From assembly GCA_934444365.1 (NCBI GenBank), contig CAKSCM010000016.1, positions 1-39,004 on the forward strand: DNA of 39,004 bases. Reading direction: 5' to 3'. The notes below the pieces were generated by a model. That model was not told where the DNA came from. It ran no database searches and worked only from the letters and a program-made list of their open reading frames with translations. Shown piece after piece: positions 9,712 through 18,254 of the stretch. This stretch comes from an uncultured Eubacteriales bacterium. GTDB taxonomy: Bacteria; Bacillota; Clostridia; Oscillospirales; Acutalibacteraceae. Made by a program: the position numbers and the translations under genes. Each line of letters begins with the position of its first letter. Position 1 is the first letter of the stretch.

Positions 9712-12312
9712 ATGAAAAGCACAGTAAAAAAATCACTTATCATATTTCTGTGTCTGCTCACGGTGCTCGCATCGCTGAGTATAGCGCCGGTAACCGCTGA
9801 CGACGGCTCGGATTCCTCGGGCGGAACCGAAAAAGAGATACAGATGAAGAGCGAGTTTTTAAAGGACAGCAACTTTAAATCGCTCGGAAAAAACGGCAAC
9901 TGGGATATTGCCTTCGAGGATCAGTCCTCCCAGCTGCTTGTACAGACCGATACGGCAACCGTTGCGGTATACGATAAGGCAAGCGGTCATCTCTGGAAGA
10001 CCAACCTTACCAAGGAGGACGCCGCGGCGAGCCCGGATAAGGTCACTGCCATTGTTGCTCCCGAGGCTCTTTCTCAGGTGGTAATTTCGTATTTCGACTC
10101 AAATAACCACAAAAAGACCTTTACAAGCTACACCAACGGTGTAAGCGAGGGCAGGTACGAGATCAACAATATAGAAAACGGCATAAGGGTACAGTACAAC
10201 ATAGGACAAAGCTCCGATGATTTTTACTTCCCCGTCGTACTCAGAGCCAGCACCTTTGAAAAGCTCAAGTCCCAGATGGACGAAACAAAGGCCAAGACCT
10301 TTGAAAGATATTACAAGTTTTACAGCAACGATACCCTCGACGATACGGTAAGGGCCAATATAACCAGCCGTTATCCCATCGTAAAGACCGAGGATATATA
10401 TGTAACGACCGCTACGGCAAAGCTTGTCAAGGCAAGGTTTGTCCGTGAGACCCTCCGCGATCTCGGCGTTGACGAGGACTGGATAGTAGACGAGTATAAA
10501 GCGGTAGGCTTTACCGACTACACCATTCCGGATACCGCCAACTTCGACGTTACGATAGATTACACCGTAAAGGACGGCGCGCTCAGCGTTGAGATTCCGG
10601 AAAACGGAGTGGTTTACACCAGCAAAAAGTGTGTTATCCATGAGCTTTCACTGCTCCCTTATTTCGGTACCGAAACGGGCGAACAGACAGGTAAGATGTT
10701 CATTCCGGACGGAAGCGGCGCCTTGTTTGATCTGGCTGATAAAGAGGATTTCATAGTCTCGCTGCCCTTCTACGGTAACGATGATTCACTCAGAACCAAG
10801 GACTATGCCGAGGGCGCCGAGCATGCGACCCTTCCGGTCTACGGTATTGTAACCGGAAACGATGCCTTTGTTGCCAACATTTCAAAGGGAGCCGAGGTCG
10901 GAAGCGTTGAAGCGCATATCAGCAACTCGGTTTACCCCATACCCCGTGTTTACACACAGTATATACTTAACGAGTATGAGGAATATTCCTCCCAGGGAAG
11001 AACCCAGTCGGCAACACTCGTTAAATACGCAAAAACAATGTACAGCGGCCCGATTCACATCGATTTCTACTTCCTCACCGGCGACAAAGCAAATTACGTC
11101 GGAATGGCAAGCAAGATAAGGGATGTTTACTTCTCGGGTAAGCAGCGTGTGTCCGACACCGCTCCCAAGTTCCTTTTCGAGACCTACGGCGCGGCAATAA
11201 GAAAGGAATACTTCCTCGGATATCCGCTTTCCAAGCTTGAGAGCTTTACAACCGTGAGCGAAGCCAAGGATATGTATGACAAGCTTGTCTCCTCCGGTGT
11301 TTCGAACATTGATGTAAAATATAACAACTGGTCGGTAGACCGCTACCGCAACCAGCTTTCTAAGATAGGCAATCTCAGCGACAAGGTGGCCTCAAAATCC
11401 GAATGGATTGATTTCAAGAACTATCTTGCCGGCAAGAATTCGAGCCTGTATGCCGCAATAGATGTTGTGCTTGACCGCAACACAGGCAGTGTTACAGCTG
11501 CTCCCTGGCACGCCAAGGAGATCGACGGTACCCTGGTCACAAACAAGGAAAACATGAACATCTACACCTTCGGTATTACCGATTCCCTGTGGCGTACGGT
11601 CATCGATTCGAACGAAATGCTCAAGCGGATCGATTCGGTAAATCAGAAGCTTGACAACCTCGAGATCGACGCTATCGCATACGATGCGTTGGGCGAAAAG
11701 CTGTTTTCCAACTTCAACGAGAGCCACGAGGTGCTTCGCAACAAGACGGCTGAGAATTATCAGCAGCTTCTTTCCGATTCCAAGCAAAACGGAAAGAAGG
11801 TAATGGTTTCAACCGGTAATGCCTATACCCTGCCCTATGCCGATATGGTTACCGATCTTCCCATGGGCGACAGCCGTTATTATTACGAGGAGCAGGTTCC
11901 CTTCCTCCAGATAGTCCTTCACGGTTACGTTAACTACACCGGCCAGGCGATAAACCTTGCCGACAGTGTGGAGATCAACTACCTCAAGTCGGTGGAATAC
12001 GGCGCCGGACTTAGCTACACCCTTAACGAGATCGAATCAAAACAGGTTAAGGATACCAACTATTCCGAGCTTTACACAACCGAGTTTGAGCGTTGGTTCG
12101 ACGACGCGGTATCGCGTTATAAAAAGCTTGAAGAGGCTACCGGCGGCACCCAGTCGAGCGTCATAGTCAATCATGAAAAGATTCAGGCCAATGTGTATCG
12201 CACAACGTATGAAAACGGCACGACCGTTACGGTCAACTATAACAGCAGCGATGTTGTAATAGACGGTGTGACCGTACCGGCAACCGACTTCGTTTATTCT
12301 AAAAACAACTGA
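9712..12312 (+). CDS. Secreted DUF5696-type protein, possible glycosidase-like
   Basis: This 866-residue protein has a signal peptide (about 1-29, cut near PVTA-DD). The N-terminal half is beta-rich, including VAVYDKASGHLWKTN, which resembles the substrate-side sandwich of large glycosidases. IPDGSGALFDLADKED sits mid-protein. From about residue 485 a barrel-like half begins with FLFETYGAAIRKEY and continues through SNIDVKYNNW, AYDALGEKLFSNF and DLPMGDSRYYYEEQVPFLQIVLHG. I recognise this as the DUF5696 family, often seen beside CUT1 permeases and Yip1-domain proteins. Acidic residues at the ends of predicted strands make a glycoside-hydrolase-like activity plausible, but that is inference. 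ATG 9712 is chosen over 9703 because GGATGGG at 9701-9707 serves as its ribosome site. The stop falls 17 bases before the next start. Confidence 0.75.
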   Translation: MKSTVKKSLIIFLCLLTVLASLSIAPVTADDGSDSSGGTEKEIQMKSEFLKDSNFKSLGKNGNWDIAFEDQSSQLLVQTDTATVAVYDKASGHLWKTNLTKEDAAASPDKVTAIVAPEALSQVVISYFDSNNHKKTFTSYTNGVSEGRYEINNIENGIRVQYNIGQSSDDFYFPVVLRASTFEKLKSQMDETKAKTFERYYKFYSNDTLDDTVRANITSRYPIVKTEDIYVTTATAKLVKARFVRETLRDLGVDEDWIVDEYKAVGFTDYTIPDTANFDVTIDYTVKDGALSVEIPENGVVYTSKKCVIHELSLLPYFGTETGEQTGKMFIPDGSGALFDLADKEDFIVSLPFYGNDDSLRTKDYAEGAEHATLPVYGIVTGNDAFVANISKGAEVGSVEAHISNSVYPIPRVYTQYILNEYEEYSSQGRTQSATLVKYAKTMYSGPIHIDFYFLTGDKANYVGMASKIRDVYFSGKQRVSDTAPKFLFETYGAAIRKEYFLGYPLSKLESFTTVSEAKDMYDKLVSSGVSNIDVKYNNWSVDRYRNQLSKIGNLSDKVASKSEWIDFKNYLAGKNSSLYAAIDVVLDRNTGSVTAAPWHAKEIDGTLVTNKENMNIYTFGITDSLWRTVIDSNEMLKRIDSVNQKLDNLEIDAIAYDALGEKLFSNFNESHEVLRNKTAENYQQLLSDSKQNGKKVMVSTGNAYTLPYADMVTDLPMGDSRYYYEEQVPFLQIVLHGYVNYTGQAINLADSVEINYLKSVEYGAGLSYTLNEIESKQVKDTNYSELYTTEFERWFDDAVSRYKKLEEATGGTQSSVIVNHEKIQANVYRTTYENGTTVTVNYNSSDVVIDGVTVPATDFVYSKNN

Positions 12313-12329
12313 GAAAGGAAGTGTACCGC

Positions 12330-13313
12330 ATGTTCAACAAGAAGACAGCACAACCCGATGTACAACAGGCAGGCACCGTGGCTGTCGGAAAAGCGGCGGT
12401 AAAGCCACCGAAAAACAACCGGCTTTCACTGACAACCCGTCGCAACCTTATGGGCTGGGTGTTTATACTTCCCTTCGTCATAGGCTTTATCATGGTGTTC
12501 GCACCGTCGCTTATTCTGTCGTTCCGTTTCGGATTTAACGACATAATAAACTCGTCTACCGGTTATTCGCTTGAGGGGGTAGGCTTTCAGTACTACCGCC
12601 AGATACTTGTTATTGACCCTGACTTCCTCAGAGGTATTTTCGAGTCAACCGGTACAATGTTCTTAAACGTTTTCATCGTACTTATCTACGCCTTGCTTAT
12701 AGCGACAATACTCAACCGCAATATTTCCGGTAAGGGCTTTTACCGCGCGATATTGTTCCTACCGGTCGTTATTTCCACCGGTGTTATAGCGCTGGTGGAC
12801 GGCGCCGCTCTTTCGGGCGGTAACAAGGCAATGGACATGGTTTCGGGTGAGGTCATGGGAGGCCTTTTTACCGAGAGCGACATAACCATGCTTCTCGATT
12901 CCTTCAACATCAGCGGCGGCTTTACCGACGTTATCGTTTCGGCCGCCAACAATGTTTACAAGATCATTACAAGCTCCGGTGTTCAGCTCGTAATATTCCT
13001 TGCAGGATTGCAGTCGATCTCGCCGGCCATTTATGAATCGGCAACGGTTGAAGGCTGTACCTGGTGGGAGAGTTTCTGGAAAATAACCATCCCTATGATC
13101 AGTCCGCTTATTCTGGTTAACCTGGTGTATTCGGTCGTCGACTCCTTTACAAGCGCCGACAACGCGGTTATGAAGGGCGTCTACGATGACATAGGTCAGG
13201 CCAACTTTTCACTGGGCTCCGCAAAGGGTTTCTTCTATTTGCTTATAGTTGGCGTCGTGCTTGCGGTGCTCGTGGCTATTGTGAACAGGTTCGTGTTCTA
13301 TGAAAATAAATAA
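12330..13313 (+). CDS. CUT1 sugar ABC transporter permease (pair 2, MalF/UgpA-like)
   Basis: This 327-residue permease has a basic, Lys-rich cytosolic N-terminus of about 40 residues, about six membrane segments and the EAA loop YESATVEGCTWWESFWKITI. It is not a recent copy of the pair 1 permease: it has an extra extracytoplasmic stretch (about 150-215, GGLFTESDITMLLDSF). GAAAGGA at 12313-12319 fits ATG 12330; a GTG at 12321 is too close to it. No binding protein accompanies this pair, so it may share the large receptor at 1666 or serve the DUF5696-type protein's products. Confidence 0.92.
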   Translation: MFNKKTAQPDVQQAGTVAVGKAAVKPPKNNRLSLTTRRNLMGWVFILPFVIGFIMVFAPSLILSFRFGFNDIINSSTGYSLEGVGFQYYRQILVIDPDFLRGIFESTGTMFLNVFIVLIYALLIATILNRNISGKGFYRAILFLPVVISTGVIALVDGAALSGGNKAMDMVSGEVMGGLFTESDITMLLDSFNISGGFTDVIVSAANNVYKIITSSGVQLVIFLAGLQSISPAIYESATVEGCTWWESFWKITIPMISPLILVNLVYSVVDSFTSADNAVMKGVYDDIGQANFSLGSAKGFFYLLIVGVVLAVLVAIVNRFVFYENK

Positions 13314-13366
13314 ACCCGACAGATCATATCACTTTCAACACAAGATTTATATAAGGGGGTGTACAA

Positions 13367-14338
13367 ATGGAAGCCGTTAAAGAAGCAAAGGTAGGACTTG
13401 AGCAGGAAGAGATAAACGAACGCAGGAGGAAATACCTCAACAAAAAGCGCGCGGTTAATTTCTTCAGCAACGGTCTTTGTCACGTAATACTTATTGCAAT
13501 AGTTTTCCTTATCCTGTTTCCGTTTGTAGAAAAGTTAGCGGTGGTTTTCCAGAGTGCTCAGGATGCCCTTGATCCTACCGTTAAATACATTGCTAAGAAT
13601 CCGACGATCGAGCCGCTTTTGGAAACTCTGGGTGTTCTGGATTATTACAAATCGCTGCTTACAACATTCCTTTTCTGCAGCGCGGTTGCACTTTTGCAGG
13701 TTCTTTCGTGCACATTTGTCGCTTACGGATTTGCAAGATTCAAATTCAGATTCAGCGGAATCATGTTCGGGCTGGTACTTATGGTACTGCTTATACCGCC
13801 TCAGATAATAATGTCCGGTATATATCTTGAGTTCAGCTTTTTCAACTGGCTCGGAATACCTACCCTCATAACCGGCGCTCCGGTAAGGATTGTTGAAACC
13901 GCATGGCCGTTTGTAATACTTTCGGGAACGGCGCTTGCTTTCAAGAACTCCCTTTACGTTTATCTCATGCGCCAGTACTTCAGAGGAATGCCTACCGAAA
14001 TAGAAGAGGCCGGAATGATAGACGGTACCTCGACCTTCGGCATATTCTTCCGTTTGATGATACCGAATGCAGTGCCCATGATGGTAACCATATTCCTGTT
14101 TGCCTTCTCCTGGCAGTGGACCGACTATTATTACACCGGATTGTTCGGCGATTTCAGTCTGCTTGCCCAAAAGCTGCAAAACCTCACACAGTACGGCGAA
14201 AACACGCTGTCTACTTCCTACCGTGAGGCCATGGTAAAGACCGGTATACTGCTTGTTATACTGCCGCTTGTGGTTGTTTATCTTATCGGACAGAGATTCT
14301 TTGTCCAGGGTATTTCCCGAAGCGGTATAGTCGGCTGA
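13367..14338 (+). CDS. CUT1 carbohydrate ABC transporter permease (pair 2, MalG/UgpE-like)
   Basis: This 323-residue permease starts at ATG 13367 behind AAGGGGGTG. A charged cytosolic N-terminus (KEAKVGLEQEEINERRRKYL) precedes about six membrane segments. The EAA loop is EIEEAGMIDGTSTFGIFFRLM. It completes the second permease pair and ends the locus: a strong terminator lies 27 bases after the stop. It is longer than its pair 1 counterpart mainly at the N-terminus and in the first extracytoplasmic loop (SAQDALDPTVKYIAKNPTIE). Confidence 0.92.
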   Translation: MEAVKEAKVGLEQEEINERRRKYLNKKRAVNFFSNGLCHVILIAIVFLILFPFVEKLAVVFQSAQDALDPTVKYIAKNPTIEPLLETLGVLDYYKSLLTTFLFCSAVALLQVLSCTFVAYGFARFKFRFSGIMFGLVLMVLLIPPQIIMSGIYLEFSFFNWLGIPTLITGAPVRIVETAWPFVILSGTALAFKNSLYVYLMRQYFRGMPTEIEEAGMIDGTSTFGIFFRLMIPNAVPMMVTIFLFAFSWQWTDYYYTGLFGDFSLLAQKLQNLTQYGENTLSTSYREAMVKTGILLVILPLVVVYLIGQRFFVQGISRSGIVG

Positions 14339-14364
14339 TCGCCGGGTGTCAAAAGTGTATATGA

Positions 14365-14402
14365 GCACCCGTTTTTGATAAAACGGGTGCTTTTACTTTT
14401 TT
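14365..14402 (+). terminator. Rho-independent terminator of the transport/surface locus
   Basis: An 11-bp perfect stem, GCACCCGTTTT (14365-14375) with AAAACGGGTGC (14380-14390), has a four-base loop and is followed by TTTTACTTTTTT. It ends the unit begun at the 1450 promoter. Confidence 0.95.
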
Positions 14403-14777
14403 AATAATGCTTTTTTAGGAATATCTATCCACAAAACTGGCCTGACATCGCCTTTAAAAGGAACCTTTAACCGGCGTGTGCTTATGGTTTATGCTTTAAG
14501 CGTTTATAACCGATGGCTTGGTAGTGGTATTTTTGCGGTTTTATTCCGGATTGACGCACACTAAACCCCAAAACTAAAGGCCGGCGGTAAGGGGATTTCG
14601 TTCTAAAAGTAATAAGCAGGGATTTTTTGCCCTGATTCTTAGTTTTCTTTAACCATTAGGAACGGCGAAATCCCAGCGGCCTTTAAAGCATGACCTAAAA
14701 CAAATACACACATATCCGCCATGGTACCGGCGGACATGAAAAATGCTGATTGCGTTTTACGATCAGAGGGTGAAAAA
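14403..14777. other. Intergenic region with a long imperfect inverted repeat
   Basis: There is no gene here. The dominant structure is a foldback at 14575-14685, annotated separately. I found no promoter with both boxes well placed for the lipoprotein gene at 14778. Confidence 0.5.
14575..14685. repeat. Long imperfect hairpin (inverted repeat), about 111 nt
   Basis: TAAAGGCCG (14575-14583) pairs with CGGCCTTTA (14677-14685). GGGATTTCG (14592-14600) pairs with CGAAATCCC (14666-14674). The inside folds again around CAGGG (14617-14621) and CCCTG (14630-14634), with mostly complementary flanks (AAAAGTAATAAG against CTTAGTTTT-side bases). The result is one long rod, too long and too weakly U-tailed for a simple terminator. 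It could be a structured RNA leader or a small palindromic mobile repeat. Confidence 0.75.
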
Positions 14778-16058
14778 ATGAAAAAAATAGCGACCTTTAT
14801 AATAGTTTTTGCACTTGTCGTCGGTTTTGCCGGCTGTACAAACGAAAGGGAAGAAAAAAATCTTGAGGCAACGCGCGAATCGGTGGACAACTGGATTTTA
14901 GCGAGCGTTGCAGTTGACGCCGAGGACTTCATAAAAACATACAAAACGCAGGCTCAGGAGCAGGGCGTTTATGATTATCTCACACAGGCGACGGCCGAGT
15001 TCAAATCGACCTCGCTTAGTGATTTCGGCTATGTAATGGACAAATGCTCCAATACCGATATTGACGATAAGTATTCGTACAATTCAACCGAGTTTGCCCA
15101 GACCTTTTACCTTTACTTTGACGGGCACAGCAAGAACATTGCGCTTGAGATTAACGATAATAACGACAGCGAGTATGTAAAGCTGACCGAGGTAAGGGAG
15201 CTTTCCGACGGCCGGATTGCCATGCAGTATTACGAAACCACGGCCGACGGCCGGTACAATCTTTCGCAGATGCTGTTTTCGGGCAAGCAGGGCAGTGTCT
15301 CTTACAGCTTCGATCTGAGCGTGCGGCCGACAAGACTGTATGCGGCCGAGAATCCGGGCGACACCTTCGCAAAATCGGGGGACGACGTTTTTACAATGAA
15401 TGACGGCGTCCTTACCTACACCACCGAGCGCACCCGCCTTTCGGATGTCTCGTCGGTTAAAGAGTGGCTGTCCGAATACGAGGACGGGGTCCGTGCATAT
15501 TACGAGGACAACCTTTCGAAAGCTGCCGAAATCGATCGCAAGGAGAGCTTTGAGGATTATCTGCTCGCCTTTACCAGACGTGACATCGCGGCCGATATAG
15601 AAGAGGCGATGAGCGGCGAGTATACCTCCGGAATGTATGTAAAGCAGGTGGAAAACGGCAGTCTTATTCTCGCTTACGATAATTCCGCCGCCAACATTTC
15701 CATTCGCGTTACAAGGGGCGAGGATAATTACGCCTTTGAGCTCCGCTCGGCCGGAAAACGCAAATATTCCATGCATTATTACACCAAAAATGAGGACGGC
15801 AAGTATTCGGTCTACAAATCGGTCCTCCGCTTTGAGGGGGACGCCTGCATTTCGCGAAAGGTCGGACTCGACACCAAGCCCACCCTTGTTTATTCCAAAA
15901 AGGATAACGATCTGACCTACAGCTGGCCGGCTATCGATTGCGATTATTACTTTACAATCGAGAGCGGCGAGCTCGAATTCCACGATTATGAGCTTGAAAT
16001 GCAGCAAGCCGGCGAGGAATATGCCGCGTCTGAGGACGACGCTTCCTCTGAGGAATAA
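14778..16058 (+). CDS. Secreted lipoprotein with an internal duplication, function unknown
   Basis: This 426-residue protein has a lipoprotein signal with lipobox FAGC (Cys20) and a GAGGGTG ribosome site at 14766-14772. I do not recognise the family. Two halves look related: GRIAMQYYETTADGRYNLSQ (145-164) with FDLSVRPTRLY corresponds to KYSMHYYTKNEDGKYSVYKS (329-348) with VGLDTKPTLVY, 183 residues apart. Each is preceded by a helical part (WILASVAVDAEDFIKTY and WLSEYEDGVRAYYEDNLSK). The tail is acidic (EEYAASEDDASSEE). It is separated from the transport locus by a terminator and a hairpin, so co-regulation is uncertain. A surface-anchored substrate-binding or wall-associated role is only a guess. 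Confidence 0.85.
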   Translation: MKKIATFIIVFALVVGFAGCTNEREEKNLEATRESVDNWILASVAVDAEDFIKTYKTQAQEQGVYDYLTQATAEFKSTSLSDFGYVMDKCSNTDIDDKYSYNSTEFAQTFYLYFDGHSKNIALEINDNNDSEYVKLTEVRELSDGRIAMQYYETTADGRYNLSQMLFSGKQGSVSYSFDLSVRPTRLYAAENPGDTFAKSGDDVFTMNDGVLTYTTERTRLSDVSSVKEWLSEYEDGVRAYYEDNLSKAAEIDRKESFEDYLLAFTRRDIAADIEEAMSGEYTSGMYVKQVENGSLILAYDNSAANISIRVTRGEDNYAFELRSAGKRKYSMHYYTKNEDGKYSVYKSVLRFEGDACISRKVGLDTKPTLVYSKKDNDLTYSWPAIDCDYYFTIESGELEFHDYELEMQQAGEEYAASEDDASSEE

Positions 16059-16124
16059 TTTTCGTCATAAGTAATCGGTCTTTTTCCTGTTTTAAATTTT
16101 TAAAGCCAAAAGGGAAGTCACCAA

Positions 16125-17135
16125 ATGAAAATATTAGCCATTGAGAGCTCATGCGACGAGACGGCGGCTGCCGTTACCGAGGAAAGACGGGTTATATCGT
16201 CGGTCATCGCCTCGCAGGTGGATGAGCATGTTTTATACGGCGGAGTGGTTCCGGAGATCGCCTCGCGGCGGCATACCGAGAACATAAGCGCAGTGGTGCA
16301 AAAGGCCCTCGAGGACGCCGGGTGCACCCTCGCCGATATTGACGCCGTGGCCGTGACCTACGCTCCGGGACTTATAGGGGCGCTTTTGGTCGGCGTTAAT
16401 TTTGCAAAGGGACTTTGTCTGTCGGGCGGATTACCCCTCGTTCCGGTTCACCATTTGCGTGGTCATATTGCCGCCAATTACATAACCGATCAGAATTTAA
16501 AGCCTCCGTTTTTGTGCCTTGTCGTTTCGGGAGGACACAGTCATTTAGTCGAGGTGCGCGATTACACCGATTTTTCGGTTATAGGCCGCACCCTTGACGA
16601 CGCGGCCGGCGAATGCTTCGACAAAACGGCCAGGGCAATGGGGCTTCCCTATCCGGGCGGAGTTCATCTTGACCGGATTGCCGACGAAACGAAGGCCGGT
16701 AAATACCGCCTGCCCCATCCGAGCGTTTCGACAAGCCGGTGGGATATGAGCTTTTCCGGCCTTAAAACCGCCGTAATAAACACCGTTCACAACGCCGAAC
16801 AGAAGAATGAAACCATCGACGTTCCGGCTTTGGCCGGGGCGGTCAGAAAAAGCGTTTGCGACATACTTGTCGATCGTACAATGCTTGCCGCCGAGGAGTT
16901 CGGCTACAAAAAGATCGCAATTGCCGGCGGAGTGTCGGCCAACAGTGAGCTTCGCCGTCGGCTAAGCGATGCCTGCAAGGCGACGGGTGCCGAATTTTAC
17001 CGTCCCGATCTCTCCCTTTGCGGCGATAATGCCGCCATGATAGGGGTTCAGGGCTTTTACGAGTATTCTGCCGGTAACATCGCCGACATGTCGCTAAACG
17101 CCGCCGCAACAATGGATATCGCCTGCCTTAAATAG
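16125..17135 (+). CDS. tsaD: tRNA N6-adenosine threonylcarbamoyltransferase TsaD
   Basis: This 336-residue ASKHA-fold enzyme transfers the threonylcarbamoyl group to A37 of ANN-decoding tRNAs, working in the cytosol with TsaB and TsaE, whose genes are not in this window. The N-terminus MKILAIESSCDETAAAV is diagnostic. The metal-binding motif VHHLRGH lies near residues 108-114, and VSGGHSHL and AIAGGVSANSELRRRL are further family signatures. GLPYPGG is also present. Length is typical (about 335-345). A GGGAAG ribosome site precedes ATG 16125 by nine bases. The gene follows the lipoprotein by 66 bases in the same direction, with no clear terminator between them. Confidence 0.97.
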   Translation: MKILAIESSCDETAAAVTEERRVISSVIASQVDEHVLYGGVVPEIASRRHTENISAVVQKALEDAGCTLADIDAVAVTYAPGLIGALLVGVNFAKGLCLSGGLPLVPVHHLRGHIAANYITDQNLKPPFLCLVVSGGHSHLVEVRDYTDFSVIGRTLDDAAGECFDKTARAMGLPYPGGVHLDRIADETKAGKYRLPHPSVSTSRWDMSFSGLKTAVINTVHNAEQKNETIDVPALAGAVRKSVCDILVDRTMLAAEEFGYKKIAIAGGVSANSELRRRLSDACKATGAEFYRPDLSLCGDNAAMIGVQGFYEYSAGNIADMSLNAAATMDIACLK

Positions 17136-17405
17136 TTTTTAAAACGGGAGTTTTGAGGGCGTTATTTACGTTTTGGGCTTTGTTTTGGAATTTCGGGCGG
17201 TTAATTAATAATGAAAAATGCCGCACAGCTTTTTTTATGCGCGGATTTCCTTTTGAATTCCCGACGGCGAAAAGCATTTTTTCACAAGCCTTATTAACCC
17301 TCATTTGCCGTGAACGAACCCTTTTCTATGGGGCAACTTCTGTCGATGGGGGAGAAAAAACCAAAAGCGCCGAAAACGGTCATTCGGCCGAAAGGAGAGA
17401 TAATA
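17136..17405. other. Intergenic region tsaD to SGNH hydrolase
   Basis: I see no gene or clear terminator. An in-frame upstream ATG at 17310 could add 32 residues to the hydrolase, but that extension is not family-like and the ribosome site lies after it. Confidence 0.4.
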
Positions 17406-18014
17406 ATGAGAATACTATTCCAGGGCGACAGCATAACCGATGCCGGCCGCGATCGTTCCGATTATCACGACCTCGGCGAAGGCTACCCTAAATATGCCGC
17501 CGAGGCAATAGTAAGTAAATATCCGGACGAGGATTTCGAGTTTATAAACCTCGGCATAAGCGGCAACCAGACGGCCGATCTTGTAGACCGGCTACAAAGC
17601 GATTTTATCGATATTCAGCCGGATTTTGTCTCGATATTAATAGGCATAAACGATACCTGGCACCGCGCCGAAAACCGCGAATGGCTAAGCGGCGAGGAGT
17701 TTGAAAAGCGTTACCGCACAGTGCTTTCGGCAATAAAGGAAAAGACAAACGCAAAAATTATGATGCTTGAGCCCTTTTTGCTTCCGGTTCAGGATAAGCT
17801 TTACTTTAGAGAGGATCTGGATCCGAAAATTCAGATCATTCGCTCCCTCGCCAGGCAGTTTGCCGATATTTACGTCCCGACCGACGGACTTATCGCCAGT
17901 GCCCTTGTCGGCCGCTCGATTTCGGACTTTTCGGACGACGGAGTCCACCCCAATGCATTGGGCTCGGCCTTCATCGGCCGTATATATGCCGATTATTTCG
18001 AAAACCATAAATAA
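17406..18014 (+). CDS. SGNH/GDSL-family hydrolase (esterase-like)
   Basis: This 202-residue protein has all four SGNH blocks: GDSITDAGRDR (nucleophile Ser), GISGNQTADL (oxyanion Gly and Asn), SILIGINDTW (Asn), and DDGVHPNALG (catalytic Asp and His). It has no signal peptide, so it probably acts in the cytosol on acetylated or other esterified sugars; the lysophospholipase L1 or acetylxylan-esterase-like branch is plausible. ATG 17406 is chosen because AAAGGAGAG lies at 17391-17399 and the protein then begins directly with the first block, MRILFQGDSITDAG. It is monocistronic, with a likely terminator just after it. The exact substrate is unknown. Confidence 0.93.
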   Translation: MRILFQGDSITDAGRDRSDYHDLGEGYPKYAAEAIVSKYPDEDFEFINLGISGNQTADLVDRLQSDFIDIQPDFVSILIGINDTWHRAENREWLSGEEFEKRYRTVLSAIKEKTNAKIMMLEPFLLPVQDKLYFREDLDPKIQIIRSLARQFADIYVPTDGLIASALVGRSISDFSDDGVHPNALGSAFIGRIYADYFENHK

Positions 18015-18019
18015 ACAGT

Positions 18020-18095
18020 AAAGCGTCTTCGGAGCTTTGGCTGTAAACCCGGTGATTTCGCCGGATTGAGCCATTAAATTCCGAAGGCGCTTTTT
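18020..18095 (+). terminator. Likely terminator after the SGNH hydrolase
   Basis: AAAGCGTCTTCGGA (from 18020) pairs with TCCGAAGGCGCTTTTT (18080-18095) with one G-U pair. The loop carries a second small hairpin (CCGGTG with CGCCGG, around 18050-18064). The 3' side runs into five Ts. The branched loop is unusual but the outer stem is strong. Confidence 0.65.
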
Positions 18096-18254
18096 GCCTG
18101 TTTTTCCGTCGGCGGTAACGGTTTAGTGCCGGCGATATGCTTTGCAGGCTGCACCTTTTTAACTTTTTGTCGGCCGCCGCAAAAACCGCACAATGTTGTA
18201 GTTTTCCGCCGGCGGCACGGTTAAGTTCAGCCGGAACTCCGGCATTTTACGGTA

